Shown: positions 1 through 5,233, counted from the stretch's first letter. The stretch is 5,488 bases of DNA from an uncultured Collinsella sp. (GCA_900754745.1 CAAEEB010000006.1:1-5488), one strand, 5' to 3'. Numbers and translations are program-made. The notes: generated by a model not told the origin, from the sequence alone.

Positions 1-98
1 CGCCCGCCTGCCGGCGGACTCGCCCGCGGGCTAAAAACGCTCCGCGTTTTCTTGACGCCCGCGCCTCGACCGAGGTTCGAATCCATGCGGCGTCCGCC
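1..98. repeat. tRNA-linked hairpin repeat, copy 1 (cut by the window edge)
   Basis: This GC-rich non-coding stretch shares an identical 29-bp core (30-58) with 5298-5326, and a shared 12-mer, CGCCTGCCGGCG, lies upstream of the core in both copies (5-16 and 5273-5284). The core holds a perfect hairpin, AAAACGC/GCGTTTT with loop TCC (34-50). In this copy the hairpin sits inside a second stem, GCGGGC/GCCCGC (26-31 with 57-62). The right end carries GGTTCGAATCC (74-84), the exact reverse complement of the T-arm core of the neighbouring tRNA-Arg (153-163). No open reading frame or transposase is visible. The left boundary lies outside the window. I do not recognise this repeat as a named family. 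Confidence 0.7.
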
Positions 99-100
99 TA

Positions 101-129
101 AAAGAAAAGCCCCCGTTGCCGGAGGCTTT
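101..129 (-). terminator. Intrinsic terminator of tRNA-Arg
   Basis: On the minus strand, about 10 nt after the tRNA CCA end, a stem forms between 106-115 and 120-129 (one A/C mismatch) with a GCAA tetraloop. It is followed by a T-rich run (TTTTCTTT) at 108-101. Position and shape fit a Rho-independent terminator for tRNA-Arg. Confidence 0.8.
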
Positions 130-138
130 AAGTTCGAT

Positions 139-215
139 TGGTGCGGCGTATAGGATTCGAACCTATGACGTTCTGATTCGTAGTCAGACCCTCTATCCAG
201 CTGAGGTAACGCCGC
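139..215 (-). tRNA. tRNA-Arg (anticodon ACG)
   Basis: The minus strand folds into a complete class I cloverleaf. The acceptor stem is GCGGCGT/ACGCCGC with discriminator A (142). The anticodon stem is TCTGA/TCAGA with the seven-base loop CTACGAA, giving anticodon ACG. The T-arm is ATAGG-TTCGAAT-CCTAT, and the CCA end is encoded (141-139). A34 of this tRNA is normally deaminated to inosine by TadA so that CGU, CGC and CGA can be read; that is family knowledge. The gene has its own promoter (228-256) and terminator (101-129), and a copy of the hairpin repeat lies immediately downstream. Confidence 0.96.
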
Positions 216-227
216 AGCGCAAGACAT

Positions 228-256
228 ATAAAACCACTTTAGTTCGTTAGAGTCAA
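228..256 (-). promoter_or_regulatory. Promoter of tRNA-Arg
   Basis: The minus strand reads TTGACT (256-251), a 17-nt spacer and TTTTAT (233-228). The -35 box matches consensus at 5 of 6 positions and the -10 at 4 of 6. Transcription would start near 221, a few bases before the mature tRNA 5' end at 215. The AT-rich stretch up to the preceding gene shows no other signal and no clear terminator, so some read-through from the upstream gene is possible. Confidence 0.65.
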
Positions 257-294
257 GCAAAATCTCAAACTTTTTTCGCGCGGGCCGCAATTTG

Positions 295-672
295 TCACGC
301 TGCACCACAAGCATCAGCGCTTCTCGTGCGGTCGATTGGCTTTTCGATCACATCGAACCCGGCGTCAAGCTCCCCCAGAAGCGACCGCACCCGTTGGGCA
401 CAGTCGTAGTCGGCAAACGAGATGCTCAGCATTCGGGCCACCTGATTAGAAGTTCCAACGCCATAGAAGTGCTCAAGGACAACAAGCGCCTCATGCGCTA
501 CAAACGTCTCGACCACATGCGGCGACTCCTCATAGCACCATTGCGTCAATGGTCCCTCACTCGTCTGCCGAACCACCAAGCCACCCATACCCGACGGCTC
601 GCACGTTACCAGCAGGTGCTCCCCGCCCTCATCGCTCTGGAACAACACAACCCGCTCGTCGAACAGCTCCAT
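295..672 (-). CDS. Hypothetical acidic protein, 125 aa, possibly SOS-controlled
   Basis: I do not recognise this protein. It is a soluble-looking, acidic polypeptide with no signal peptide or membrane segment. Its middle (about residues 52-70, VVETFVAHEALVVLEHFYG) looks helical, and it has scattered cysteines at 24, 46, 91 and 122. I chose ATG at 672 because AAAGGGG (684-678) lies 5 nt upstream of it; the GTG at 675 would leave only 2 nt. The overlapping plus-strand frame is basic, proline-rich and lacks a ribosome site, so it is taken as a shadow. The gene lies between the serS terminator and tRNA-Arg, and its promoter region contains a near-consensus LexA box (732-745). It could be a DNA-damage-inducible protein, but that is inference from the site alone. 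No terminator follows it before the tRNA-Arg promoter. Confidence 0.7.
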   Translation of the reverse strand: MELFDERVVLFQSDEGGEHLLVTCEPSGMGGLVVRQTSEGPLTQWCYEESPHVVETFVAHEALVVLEHFYGVGTSNQVARMLSISFADYDCAQRVRSLLGELDAGFDVIEKPIDRTRSADACGAA

Positions 673-705
673 CACATCCCCTTTCTCTTGCTCTTAGTTA
701 GCAAA

Positions 706-711
706 AGCATA
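706..711 (-). promoter_or_regulatory. Candidate extended -10 of the hypothetical gene
   Basis: The minus strand reads TGCTATGCT, a TGn extension followed by TATGCT (711-706), about 34 nt before the chosen start codon. The region 17-18 nt upstream is a poor -35 (TTCTGT or similar) and overlaps the LexA-like box. A weak -35 with an extended -10 that a repressor can cover is a plausible arrangement, but it is unproven. Confidence 0.4.
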
Positions 712-731
712 GCAGGTAAATGCATGTATAC

Positions 732-745
732 AGAACGTTTGTTCG
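732..745 (-). promoter_or_regulatory. LexA (SOS) box upstream of the hypothetical gene
   Basis: The minus strand reads CGAACAAACGTTCT. This fits the Gram-positive LexA/DinR consensus CGAACRNRYGTTYC at every position but the last, and the wider GAAC-N4-GTTC palindrome typical of actinomycete LexA sites. It lies about 60 bp upstream of the start codon at 672 and overlaps the likely -35 region. That is where a repressor would block transcription. Confidence 0.55.
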
Positions 746-791
746 TGTGTTTTCTATCGAGCTGTCCGCACGGCATGGTATAGCCGCACAC

Positions 792-820
792 AAAAAGGGC
801 GCCCCTAAAAGGAGCGCCCT
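792..820 (-). terminator. Intrinsic terminator of serS
   Basis: About 24 nt after the serS stop codon, the minus strand forms a 10-bp stem (AGGGCGCTCC with GGGGCGCCCT, one G-T pair) around a TTTTA loop. The hairpin is followed by TTTTT. It is a textbook Rho-independent terminator that separates serS from the downstream SOS-box gene. Confidence 0.9.
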
Positions 821-843
821 CGCAAATCGCCTATGCAGATAGC

Positions 844-2127
844 TTACGCGACCGGCTCGATCTTCTCGAGGCCGCCCATGTAGGGACGCAGAACCTCGGG
901 GATCGTGATGGTGCCGTCGGCGTTCTGGTAGTTCTCCAGAATGGCAGCCATGGTACGACCAGCCGGCAGGCCGGAACCGTTAAGGGTGTGCAGGTAGCGC
1001 GAGCCCTTGAAGTTCTCGGGGTCGCGATACTTGATGTTGGCGCGACGGGCCTGGAAGTCGCCGCAATTGGAGCAGGAGCTGATCTCCTTGTAGGCGTTGT
1101 AGCTCGGCAGCCAGACCTCGATGTCGTAGGTCTGACGGGCAGAGAAGCCCAGGTCGCCGGTGCACAGGCTAATCACGCGATACGGCAGGCCCAGCTGCTG
1201 CAGCAGGTACTCGGCCTCGGCGGTCATGCTCTCGAGTTCCTCGTCGGACTCCTCCGGCTTGGCAAACTTGACCATCTCGACCTTGTCGAACTCGTGCTGG
1301 CGAATGATGCCGCGGGTGTCGCGACCGGCGGAACCGGCCTCCTCGCGGAAGCAGGGGGTGAAGGCAGTGTAGCGGCGAGGCAGAGTGTCGGCGTCCAGAA
1401 CCTCACCGGCATGCAGGTTAGTCAGTACGACCTCGGCGGTAGGGATCAGGAAGTTGTCGCCCGAGACGTGATAGGCGTCGTCCTCAAACTTGGGCAGCTG
1501 GCCCGTACCGAACATGGTCTGACGCTTGACGACGATGGGCGGCCACCACTCCTTGAAGCCACGGCTCGTGTGCGTGTCGAGGAAGAAGTTGATGAGGGCG
1601 CGCTCAAGACGGGCGCCGGCGCCACCGAGAACGGTGAAGCGGCTGCCGGAGAGCTTGTTGCCGCGCTCGAAGTCGAGGATGTCGAGGTCGGTGCCCAAAT
1701 CCCAGTGCGGCTTAAAGTCGAAGTCGAACTCGCGCGGGGTGCCCCAACGACGGCGCTCGATGTTCTCGTCCTCATCCTTGCCGTACGGCGTGGCCTCGCA
1801 AGGGATGTTGGGCAGGTGAGCCATGAAGTCGTACTGCTCCTGCTCGAGAGCGGTGCGGCGCTCGGCCAGACCGTCAATCTTCTCGTTGACGGCGCGCACG
1901 GCCTCCTTGGCGGCCTCGGCCTCGTCCTTCTTGCCCTCCTTCATCAGGGCGCCAATCTTTTTGGACTCGGCGTTACGCGTGGCCTGGAGCTCCTCGACCT
2001 CGGTGATGACGGCACGGCGCTCGTCGTCGAGCTCAAAGAACTTCTCGCGATCCCAAGACGTCTGGCGATTTGCCATGGCGGTATCGATGGCATCGGGGTT
2101 CTCGCGAACAAACTTGATATCAAGCAT
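844..2127 (-). CDS. serS: Seryl-tRNA synthetase
   Basis: This cytoplasmic class II synthetase charges tRNA-Ser with serine using ATP and also supplies the Ser-tRNA that is converted to Sec-tRNA where selenocysteine is used. The product has 427 residues, the usual bacterial length. Residues about 20-100 form the long charged helical arm that grips the tRNA-Ser variable arm. The class II core follows: motif 1 around PPIVV (196-200), the serine-pocket PTAEVVLTN (229-237), motif 2 [21 protein letters not shown] (260-280) and motif 3 [19 protein letters not shown] (383-401). I place the start at ATG 2127 because GGAGG (2137-2133) lies 5 nt before it and the protein then begins [10 protein letters not shown], as in relatives. 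An in-frame ATG at 2154 has no ribosome site. The gene is monocistronic by layout: divergent promoter upstream, terminator downstream. There is no room for a T-box leader. Confidence 0.97.
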   Translation of the reverse strand: MLDIKFVRENPDAIDTAMANRQTSWDREKFFELDDERRAVITEVEELQATRNAESKKIGALMKEGKKDEAEAAKEAVRAVNEKIDGLAERRTALEQEQYDFMAHLPNIPCEATPYGKDEDENIERRRWGTPREFDFDFKPHWDLGTDLDILDFERGNKLSGSRFTVLGGAGARLERALINFFLDTHTSRGFKEWWPPIVVKRQTMFGTGQLPKFEDDAYHVSGDNFLIPTAEVVLTNLHAGEVLDADTLPRRYTAFTPCFREEAGSAGRDTRGIIRQHEFDKVEMVKFAKPEESDEELESMTAEAEYLLQQLGLPYRVISLCTGDLGFSARQTYDIEVWLPSYNAYKEISSCSNCGDFQARRANIKYRDPENFKGSRYLHTLNGSGLPAGRTMAAILENYQNADGTITIPEVLRPYMGGLEKIEPVA

Positions 2128-2156
2128 TAGATCCTCCGGCGATATACATTCCATTT

Positions 2157-2168
2157 AGGTTGCAACCT
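2157..2168. promoter_or_regulatory. Palindromic operator-like site in the serS leader
   Basis: AGGTTGCAACCT is a perfect 12-bp palindrome lying about 30 bp before the serS start codon and just downstream of the predicted serS start of transcription. A perfect even palindrome here could be a repressor site or a small mRNA hairpin. No protein is known for it from the sequence. Confidence 0.35.
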
Positions 2169-2184
2169 TGTACATGTATGGGCA

Positions 2185-2214
2185 AGTATATACTTATGAG
2201 CGTTTACGACCCAA
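2185..2214 (-). promoter_or_regulatory. Candidate serS promoter
   Basis: The minus strand reads TTGGGT (2214-2209), an 18-nt spacer and TATACT (2190-2185). The -10 matches consensus at 5 of 6 positions and the -35 at 3 of 6. It would give a leader of roughly 50 nt. The -10 lies inside the perfect palindrome AAGTATATACTT (2184-2195), so a second TATACT is present on the plus strand at 2189-2194. It may serve the divergent small membrane protein gene, although its best -35 (TTGTAC, 2168-2173) is only 15 nt away. Confidence 0.5.
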
Positions 2215-2238
2215 CTCAACTACGCAAGAAGGCACCCA

Positions 2239-2412
2239 ATGGACGCAGTTTTTTCCTTTTTGTTTGGCACCCGCACCGGTTTTGCCATCCTTTTCGCCGG
2301 CGGCATCCTGCTATTTGCGATTCTTGCCTTTGTGATGGAGAAGCGCACCCATAAGATGTATGTCGACCGCGGCCCCAAGTCCGAGGATGAGGAAGACAGC
2401 TTCTGGGACTAA
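2239..2412 (+). CDS. Small single-span membrane protein, 57 aa, unknown function
   Basis: The frame from ATG 2239 to TAA 2412 encodes 57 residues. A short N-terminus is followed by a strongly hydrophobic segment (about residues 13-33, GFAILFAGGILLFAILAFVME), then EKRTHK and a highly acidic tail (SEDEEDSFWD). The positive residues after the hydrophobic segment suggest a cytoplasmic C-terminus. AAGAAGG lies about 6 nt before the start. It is the only plus-strand gene in the window, divergent from serS, and ends at the strong terminator at 2464-2507. I do not recognise a family. The coherent topology, ribosome site, terminator and placement support a real gene despite its size. It could be a small subunit or regulator of a membrane complex, but nothing in the window names the partner. 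Confidence 0.75.
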   Translation: MDAVFSFLFGTRTGFAILFAGGILLFAILAFVMEKRTHKMYVDRGPKSEDEEDSFWD

Positions 2413-2416
2413 CCTG

Positions 2417-2562
2417 CCAAATAGAGACAGGCTTATTTTGGTCGGTTTTATCTGGGCAAACGCAAGCGCCCCGCAACTGGAATTGAGCCAGCTGCGGGGC
2501 GCTTTTTGCCCAAGGTACAAAACCGCAGGAAAACCCTGCAAAATAAATCTGTCCCTTATTGG
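2417..2562. repeat. 146-bp imperfect palindrome between two convergent genes
   Basis: Two outer arms, 2417-2440 and 2539-2562, match as inverted repeats at 19 of 24 positions and contain GAGACAG and GGGACAG respectively. Moving inwards, GGTTTT (2444-2449 with 2519-2524) and GGGCAAA (2454-2460 with 2505-2511) also pair, then the perfect 11-bp stem of the terminator. The right arm carries an extra 14-nt mini-hairpin (about 2525-2538). The whole fills the gap between the stop codons at 2412 and 2568 almost exactly. It contains no reading frame of note. It may be a small mobile palindrome (MITE or REP-like) adopted as a terminator, or a degenerate bidirectional terminator. Confidence 0.65.
2464..2507 (+). 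terminator. Strong terminator of the small membrane protein gene
   Basis: AGCGCCCCGCA (2465-2475) pairs perfectly with TGCGGGGCGCT (2493-2503). The stem continues through CTGG/CCAG after one mismatch, around the loop AATTGAG. TTTTT (2503-2507) follows on the plus strand. On the minus strand the hairpin lacks a good T-run, so termination of proC here would be less efficient. The weaker GCAGG/CCTGC hairpin followed by GGTTTT (2539-2519, minus strand) may help. Confidence 0.85.
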
Positions 2563-2567
2563 TCAGT

Positions 2568-3338
2568 TTACTGGAGAGTAGCGTCGATGGCCTTGACGAG
2601 GGCGCTGCGCATGCCGGCGTCCTCGAGCGCGACGACGCCCTTGATGGTAGCACCGCCGGGCGAGCACACGGCATCCTTCATCGCTGCGGGATGCTGACCG
2701 GTTGCAAGCTGCAGCTTTGCCGTACCCAGCACCATCTGGCTCACAATGCGATAGGCATCGGCGCGCGGAATACCGTGTTTGACGGCCGCATCGCCCAGAG
2801 CCTCGATCGCCATGGCGACAAACGCCGGGGCGCAACCGCCCACGGTACCGCCCACAAACAGCAGACTCGAATCGAGCTCGACCACCGTGCCAAGCTTTGC
2901 GAGCAGATCGAACACCGTGGCACGCTGCTCATCGCTAAGCGTGGAAGCCTTCTCGCAGGCGATAACGCCCTCGCCCACCGAAACCGGCGTGTTGGGCACC
3001 GTCGAGATATGAGCGACACCTGACAGGACCTGTTCCCACTTGGCGCTATCCCAGGTCCAGGCGACCGAAAGGATGACTTTGTCGGCAAGCGCATCCTTGA
3101 GCGGAGCGAAGACCTTCTCGATCATGTACGGCTTGACCGCAGCGACCACGATATCGGATGCGGCAACAACCTCCGCCGCATCGTAGCAGGCAGCCATGCC
3201 CCGCGCCTCGCAACGCTCAACCAGAGCATCGTAGCGGCCTGCGCAAGCGCACATGTCGCCCGCGGCCACGCCGGCGGCAATCCAGCCATCGGCCATAGCG
3301 CTCGCCATATTGCCAAAACCGACAAATCCGATCTTCAT
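2568..3338 (-). CDS. proC: Pyrroline-5-carboxylate reductase
   Basis: This cytoplasmic enzyme makes the last step of proline synthesis, reducing 1-pyrroline-5-carboxylate to proline with NADPH or NADH. The 256-residue product is slightly shorter than the usual 265-280. The Rossmann domain begins at once with VGFGNM (6-11), the dinucleotide loop, followed by AAVKP (66-70) and VPNTP (114-118). The dimerisation domain shows VGGCAPAF (166-173) and the family signature DAVCSPGGATIKGVVALEDAGMR (222-244). The usual SxxAG motif after strand VILS is replaced by SVAWTWD (91-97), which is unusual. GAGAGGA (3354-3348) lies about 9 nt before ATG 3338. The gene follows rlmH by 73 nt with no strong terminator between, so it may be the last gene of the SPFH-rlmH transcript. 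It converges on the small membrane protein gene. Confidence 0.93.
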   Translation of the reverse strand: MKIGFVGFGNMASAMADGWIAAGVAAGDMCACAGRYDALVERCEARGMAACYDAAEVVAASDIVVAAVKPYMIEKVFAPLKDALADKVILSVAWTWDSAKWEQVLSGVAHISTVPNTPVSVGEGVIACEKASTLSDEQRATVFDLLAKLGTVVELDSSLLFVGGTVGGCAPAFVAMAIEALGDAAVKHGIPRADAYRIVSQMVLGTAKLQLATGQHPAAMKDAVCSPGGATIKGVVALEDAGMRSALVKAIDATLQ

Positions 3339-3411
3339 ATCACACAGTCCTCTCAGATGCGTTCCTCAAAACGAAAGTCATTGTCCCACGCCATTGTTTC
3401 GTGTTGCCGAC

Positions 3412-3882
3412 CTACTTGTGATACGGCTCGCCACGGCTAATCTTGCAGGCGCGGTAGATCTGCTCCAGCAGCACCACGCGCGCCAGGTTATGCGGCAAGG
3501 TAATGCGTCCAAAACTGAGCATCTCGTCGGCGCGGGCGCGTACGGCATCGCTAACGCCGTCCGATCCGCCGATTACAAAAGCGATGTCGCTGTTGCCTCG
3601 CAGCATGAGGTCATCGAGACGGGTCGAGAGCTCCTCGCTCGAACGCTCCTTGCCCTCGATAGCCAGCAGAATCACATGTGCCCGCGGTGGCAGGGCAGCA
3701 AGAACCGCCGCGCCTTCTTTGTTGCGCGCGGCATCTACACCGCCCGCCTTGGCCGGATCGATATCGGCAACCTCGCGCATATCTACCTTGGCATAGGCGC
3801 CTAGGCGTTTGGTGTATTCGGCGCACGCGTCCTTCCAAAAGCGCTCTTTAAGCTTGCCAACGCAAACAACGGTATATTTCAC
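3412..3882 (-). CDS. rlmH: 23S rRNA (pseudouridine-1915-N3)-methyltransferase RlmH
   Basis: RlmH is a SPOUT-fold methyltransferase that uses S-adenosylmethionine to methylate pseudouridine 1915 in helix 69 of 23S rRNA on the assembled ribosome. The product has 156 residues, the normal length. The cofactor region FVIGGSDGV (102-110) and the knotted C-terminus LPHNLARVVLLEQIYRACKISRGEPYHK (129-156) are characteristic; the terminal RGEPYHK is nearly invariant in the family. The start is GTG at 3882, with AAGGAG (3897-3892) 9 nt upstream. That ribosome site lies inside the last codons of the SPFH gene, whose stop is only 6 nt before the GTG, so the two are very likely translated from one mRNA and may be coupled. 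Confidence 0.96.
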   Translation of the reverse strand: MKYTVVCVGKLKERFWKDACAEYTKRLGAYAKVDMREVADIDPAKAGGVDAARNKEGAAVLAALPPRAHVILLAIEGKERSSEELSTRLDDLMLRGNSDIAFVIGGSDGVSDAVRARADEMLSFGRITLPHNLARVVLLEQIYRACKISRGEPYHK

Positions 3883-3888
3883 GCGCGT

Positions 3889-4827
3889 CTACTCCTTCGA
3901 CTCGTTCTGAACTTTGCCGGCGGTCAGCATCTGCTCGAACATCGAGGCCGACTGTGAGAAATCGCTCGGCAGCACGACCGTCGAGGTTTTGCCCGTGCGA
4001 GCGAACTCCGTCATCATCTCGGACCACTGCGTAAACATGAACAGCTGGTTGGCCTCATCGTTGCCGACGCCCGTCTCCTGGATAATCTCGAGCGAGTCCT
4101 TGATGCCCAGTGCGATGGCTTTGCGCTGGTTGGCGATGCCTTCGCCTGCCTTTTCCATCGCCTCGGCCTCGGCGGTCGCCTCGGTAACGCGCTTGATGCG
4201 ATCGGCCTCGGCGAGCTCCTGCGCAGCGGCGCGCTTTCGCTGGGCGGCGTTGATGTCGTTCATGGAGTTCTCGACCTCGGTCGGCAGCGCGATCTTGGTG
4301 ATAAGTGTCGACACGAGGGTGAAGCCGTAGGCGGCCATCTGCTCGGACACGGTGGCGTTGACGTCCTTGGCGATATCGTCTTTTTTGGCAAAGACCTCAT
4401 CGAGCGTGTAGACGGGGATGGAAGAGCGCAGGGCATCGGTGATGAAGTCACGCATTTGGTCGACGGGCTCCTGCAGCATGTAGTAGCTCTTGTAGATGCC
4501 CGAATCTGCCGGGCCGGCGCCCATGTCATAGCTCACGTGGTACTGAGCAGAGACCTCAAGGCCGATAGTCACGTTGTCCTGGGTCTTAACGTCGATGCCA
4601 AAACCGTTTTTCATGGTGCGCAGACTCACCGTGGCGGCCTTGCGGTCGATCACGGGCACCTTCATGTGGAAGCCCGCGTTGACGATGCGGTTGAACTTGC
4701 CCAAGCGCTCGATGATCACAGCATGCTGCTGCTCAACGACATAACAGGCGTTGGGGAGCAGTAGCAACAAAATGATGATGGGAAGCAGAAGGCTCGTAAG
4801 GGTAGCGATGATACCGGACAACAGCAT
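3889..4827 (-). CDS. SPFH/band-7 domain membrane protein (stomatin/HflC-like)
   Basis: The product is a 312-residue member of the stomatin-prohibitin-flotillin-HflK/C group. These proteins are membrane-anchored, oligomerise into large rings or microdomains and often modulate membrane proteases. Residues about 4-25 form one hydrophobic anchor (SGIIATLTSLLLPIIILLLLL). The SPFH domain runs from about 29 (YVVEQQHAVIIERLGKF, NAGFHMKVPVIDR) to about 190. An alanine/glutamate-rich helical stretch (about 193-240, AAQRKRAAAQELAEADRIKR) is the usual coiled coil. I chose ATG 4827 because AGGAG lies 5 nt upstream; the in-frame ATG at 4848 has no ribosome site and would place extra polar residues before the anchor. 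No NfeD-like partner is seen nearby. The gene appears to lead an operon with rlmH. The exact subfamily is uncertain. Confidence 0.92.
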   Translation of the reverse strand: MLLSGIIATLTSLLLPIIILLLLLPNACYVVEQQHAVIIERLGKFNRIVNAGFHMKVPVIDRKAATVSLRTMKNGFGIDVKTQDNVTIGLEVSAQYHVSYDMGAGPADSGIYKSYYMLQEPVDQMRDFITDALRSSIPVYTLDEVFAKKDDIAKDVNATVSEQMAAYGFTLVSTLITKIALPTEVENSMNDINAAQRKRAAAQELAEADRIKRVTEATAEAEAMEKAGEGIANQRKAIALGIKDSLEIIQETGVGNDEANQLFMFTQWSEMMTEFARTGKTSTVVLPSDFSQSASMFEQMLTAGKVQNESKE

Positions 4828-4859
4828 GGTTTCTCCTCTGATAGGCACGCGTTGGGACT

Positions 4860-4888
4860 AGGATACCCGCACAAAGCAGCCGTGTGAC
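4860..4888 (-). promoter_or_regulatory. Candidate promoter of the SPFH-rlmH operon
   Basis: The minus strand reads GTCACA (4888-4883), a 17-nt spacer and TATCCT (4865-4860), each matching consensus at 4 of 6 positions. It lies between the inverted-repeat element (left end 4905) and the SPFH start codon, giving a leader of about 25 nt. The prediction is modest because both hexamers are imperfect. Confidence 0.35.
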
Positions 4889-4904
4889 ACCAACAAGAGG
4901 ACCC

Positions 4905-5123
4905 GTGGTCAAAAAAGGCCAAATATGAGTACTGTTACCAGTTTAGTAACAGCGTATTTGGGTCAAAATCGCCTCTTTGAACCCAGGGTCTATCGAATTT
5001 ACTTCGTTTTGTCTCAAGATTGAGTCAAATTAGCGTACATCTGTTGCGCAAAATGAGCAAAAATGGCTTCGTGAAATGTCTCTATTTTCGTGCCAGTACT
5101 CATATTTGCCACTTTTTGACCAC
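4905..5123. mobile_element. MITE-like element with 30-bp terminal inverted repeats
   Basis: Positions 4905-4934 and the reverse complement of 5094-5123 agree at 27 of 30 bases. Both begin GTGGTCAAAAA and end AAATATGAGTACTG. The 219-bp unit has no plausible gene; its short frames lack ribosome sites. Next to the left repeat is a nested hairpin (4919-4961). No convincing target duplication flanks it. Its length, long inverted ends and lack of coding capacity fit a non-autonomous MITE-like element; a regulatory inverted repeat is the alternative. The rest of the gene-free stretch 4828-5404 holds the SPFH promoter region (left) and the tRNA-Leu repeats (right). In 5124-5169 I see only one more GGTCAAA (5151-5157). 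Confidence 0.6.
4919..4961. repeat. Nested hairpin at the left end of the MITE-like element
   Basis: CTGTTAC (4932-4938) and GTAACAG (4946-4952) form a perfect 7-bp stem with loop CAGTTTA. Outside it, CCAAATA (4919-4925) and TATTTGG (4955-4961) form a second perfect 7-bp stem, separated from the first by an internal loop of 6 and 2 bases. The outer arm overlaps the left terminal inverted repeat. Confidence 0.6.
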
Positions 5124-5179
5124 AGGGGCATCTGCCGCGCGAAATCGATAGGTCAAATCTGCCAAAAACGGCCCGTAAC

Positions 5180-5204
5180 AAAAAAGCTCCCATTGCTGGG
5201 AGCT
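5180..5204 (-). terminator. Duplicated tRNA-Leu terminator (distal copy)
   Basis: On the minus strand AGCTCCCA/TGGGAGCT forms an 8-bp stem (5204-5197 with 5192-5185) around a GCAA loop and is followed by TTTTTT (5185-5180). It is identical to the proximal copy at 5369-5393. Confidence 0.8.
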
Positions 5205-5215
5205 CTTTCATTTAA

Positions 5216-5233
5216 TGGTGCGGGCGAAAGGAC
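5216..5233 (-). pseudogene. tRNA-Leu 3'-end fragment
   Basis: Eighteen bases identical to the 3' end of the tRNA-Leu gene (5405-5422), from the last T-arm bases through the acceptor strand to the encoded CCA. No other part of a tRNA precedes it; upstream lies the hairpin repeat. Fragments of this kind are typical of att-site duplications or of broken tRNA copies. Confidence 0.75.

Larger units (their letters stand above)
5170..5233 (-). repeat. Direct repeat A: duplicated tRNA-Leu 3' end plus terminator
   Basis: This 64-bp segment is repeated at 5359-5422 with a single difference (5175 G, 5364 A), a period of 189 bp. Read on the minus strand it contains the last 18 nt of the tRNA-Leu gene including CCA, followed by the tRNA terminator. 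The upstream boundary of the match falls inside the T-arm. It is what is left when an insertion or tandem duplication recreates the 3' end of a tRNA gene. Confidence 0.85.

Noticed and set aside
60..98. A second, plus-strand tRNA ending in GGTTCGAATCC...GGCGTCCGCC
   Set aside because: The T-arm and a possible acceptor 3' strand with G discriminator resemble a tRNA-Ser end, but there is no matching 5' acceptor, D-arm or anticodon arm upstream, and the T-stem has a mismatch. At most it is a fragment within the repeat.
292..783. A 163-codon plus-strand frame opposite the 125-aa protein
   Set aside because: It runs through the LexA-like box and promoter region of the minus gene, lacks a ribosome site and is basic and proline-rich, as expected of an antisense shadow.
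988..2130. A 380-codon plus-strand frame opposite serS
   Set aside because: It is antisense to a clear seryl-tRNA synthetase, its composition is only V/L/G/A/E-rich low complexity, and it has no ribosome site. It is a GC-bias shadow.
2128..2238. A T-box leader or other riboswitch before serS
   Set aside because: Only about 110 bp separate the serS start from the divergent small gene, and the predicted leader is about 50 nt. No T-box motif or specifier stem is visible.
3339..3411. A terminator between rlmH and proC
   Set aside because: ACGAAA/TTTCGTTTT could form a 6-bp stem, but the loop would be about 23 nt with no stable interior, too weak to call.
5014..5211. A 65-codon minus-strand frame in the right half of the MITE-like element
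   Set aside because: It has no ribosome site, crosses the terminal inverted repeat and the tRNA terminator, and looks like no transposase.
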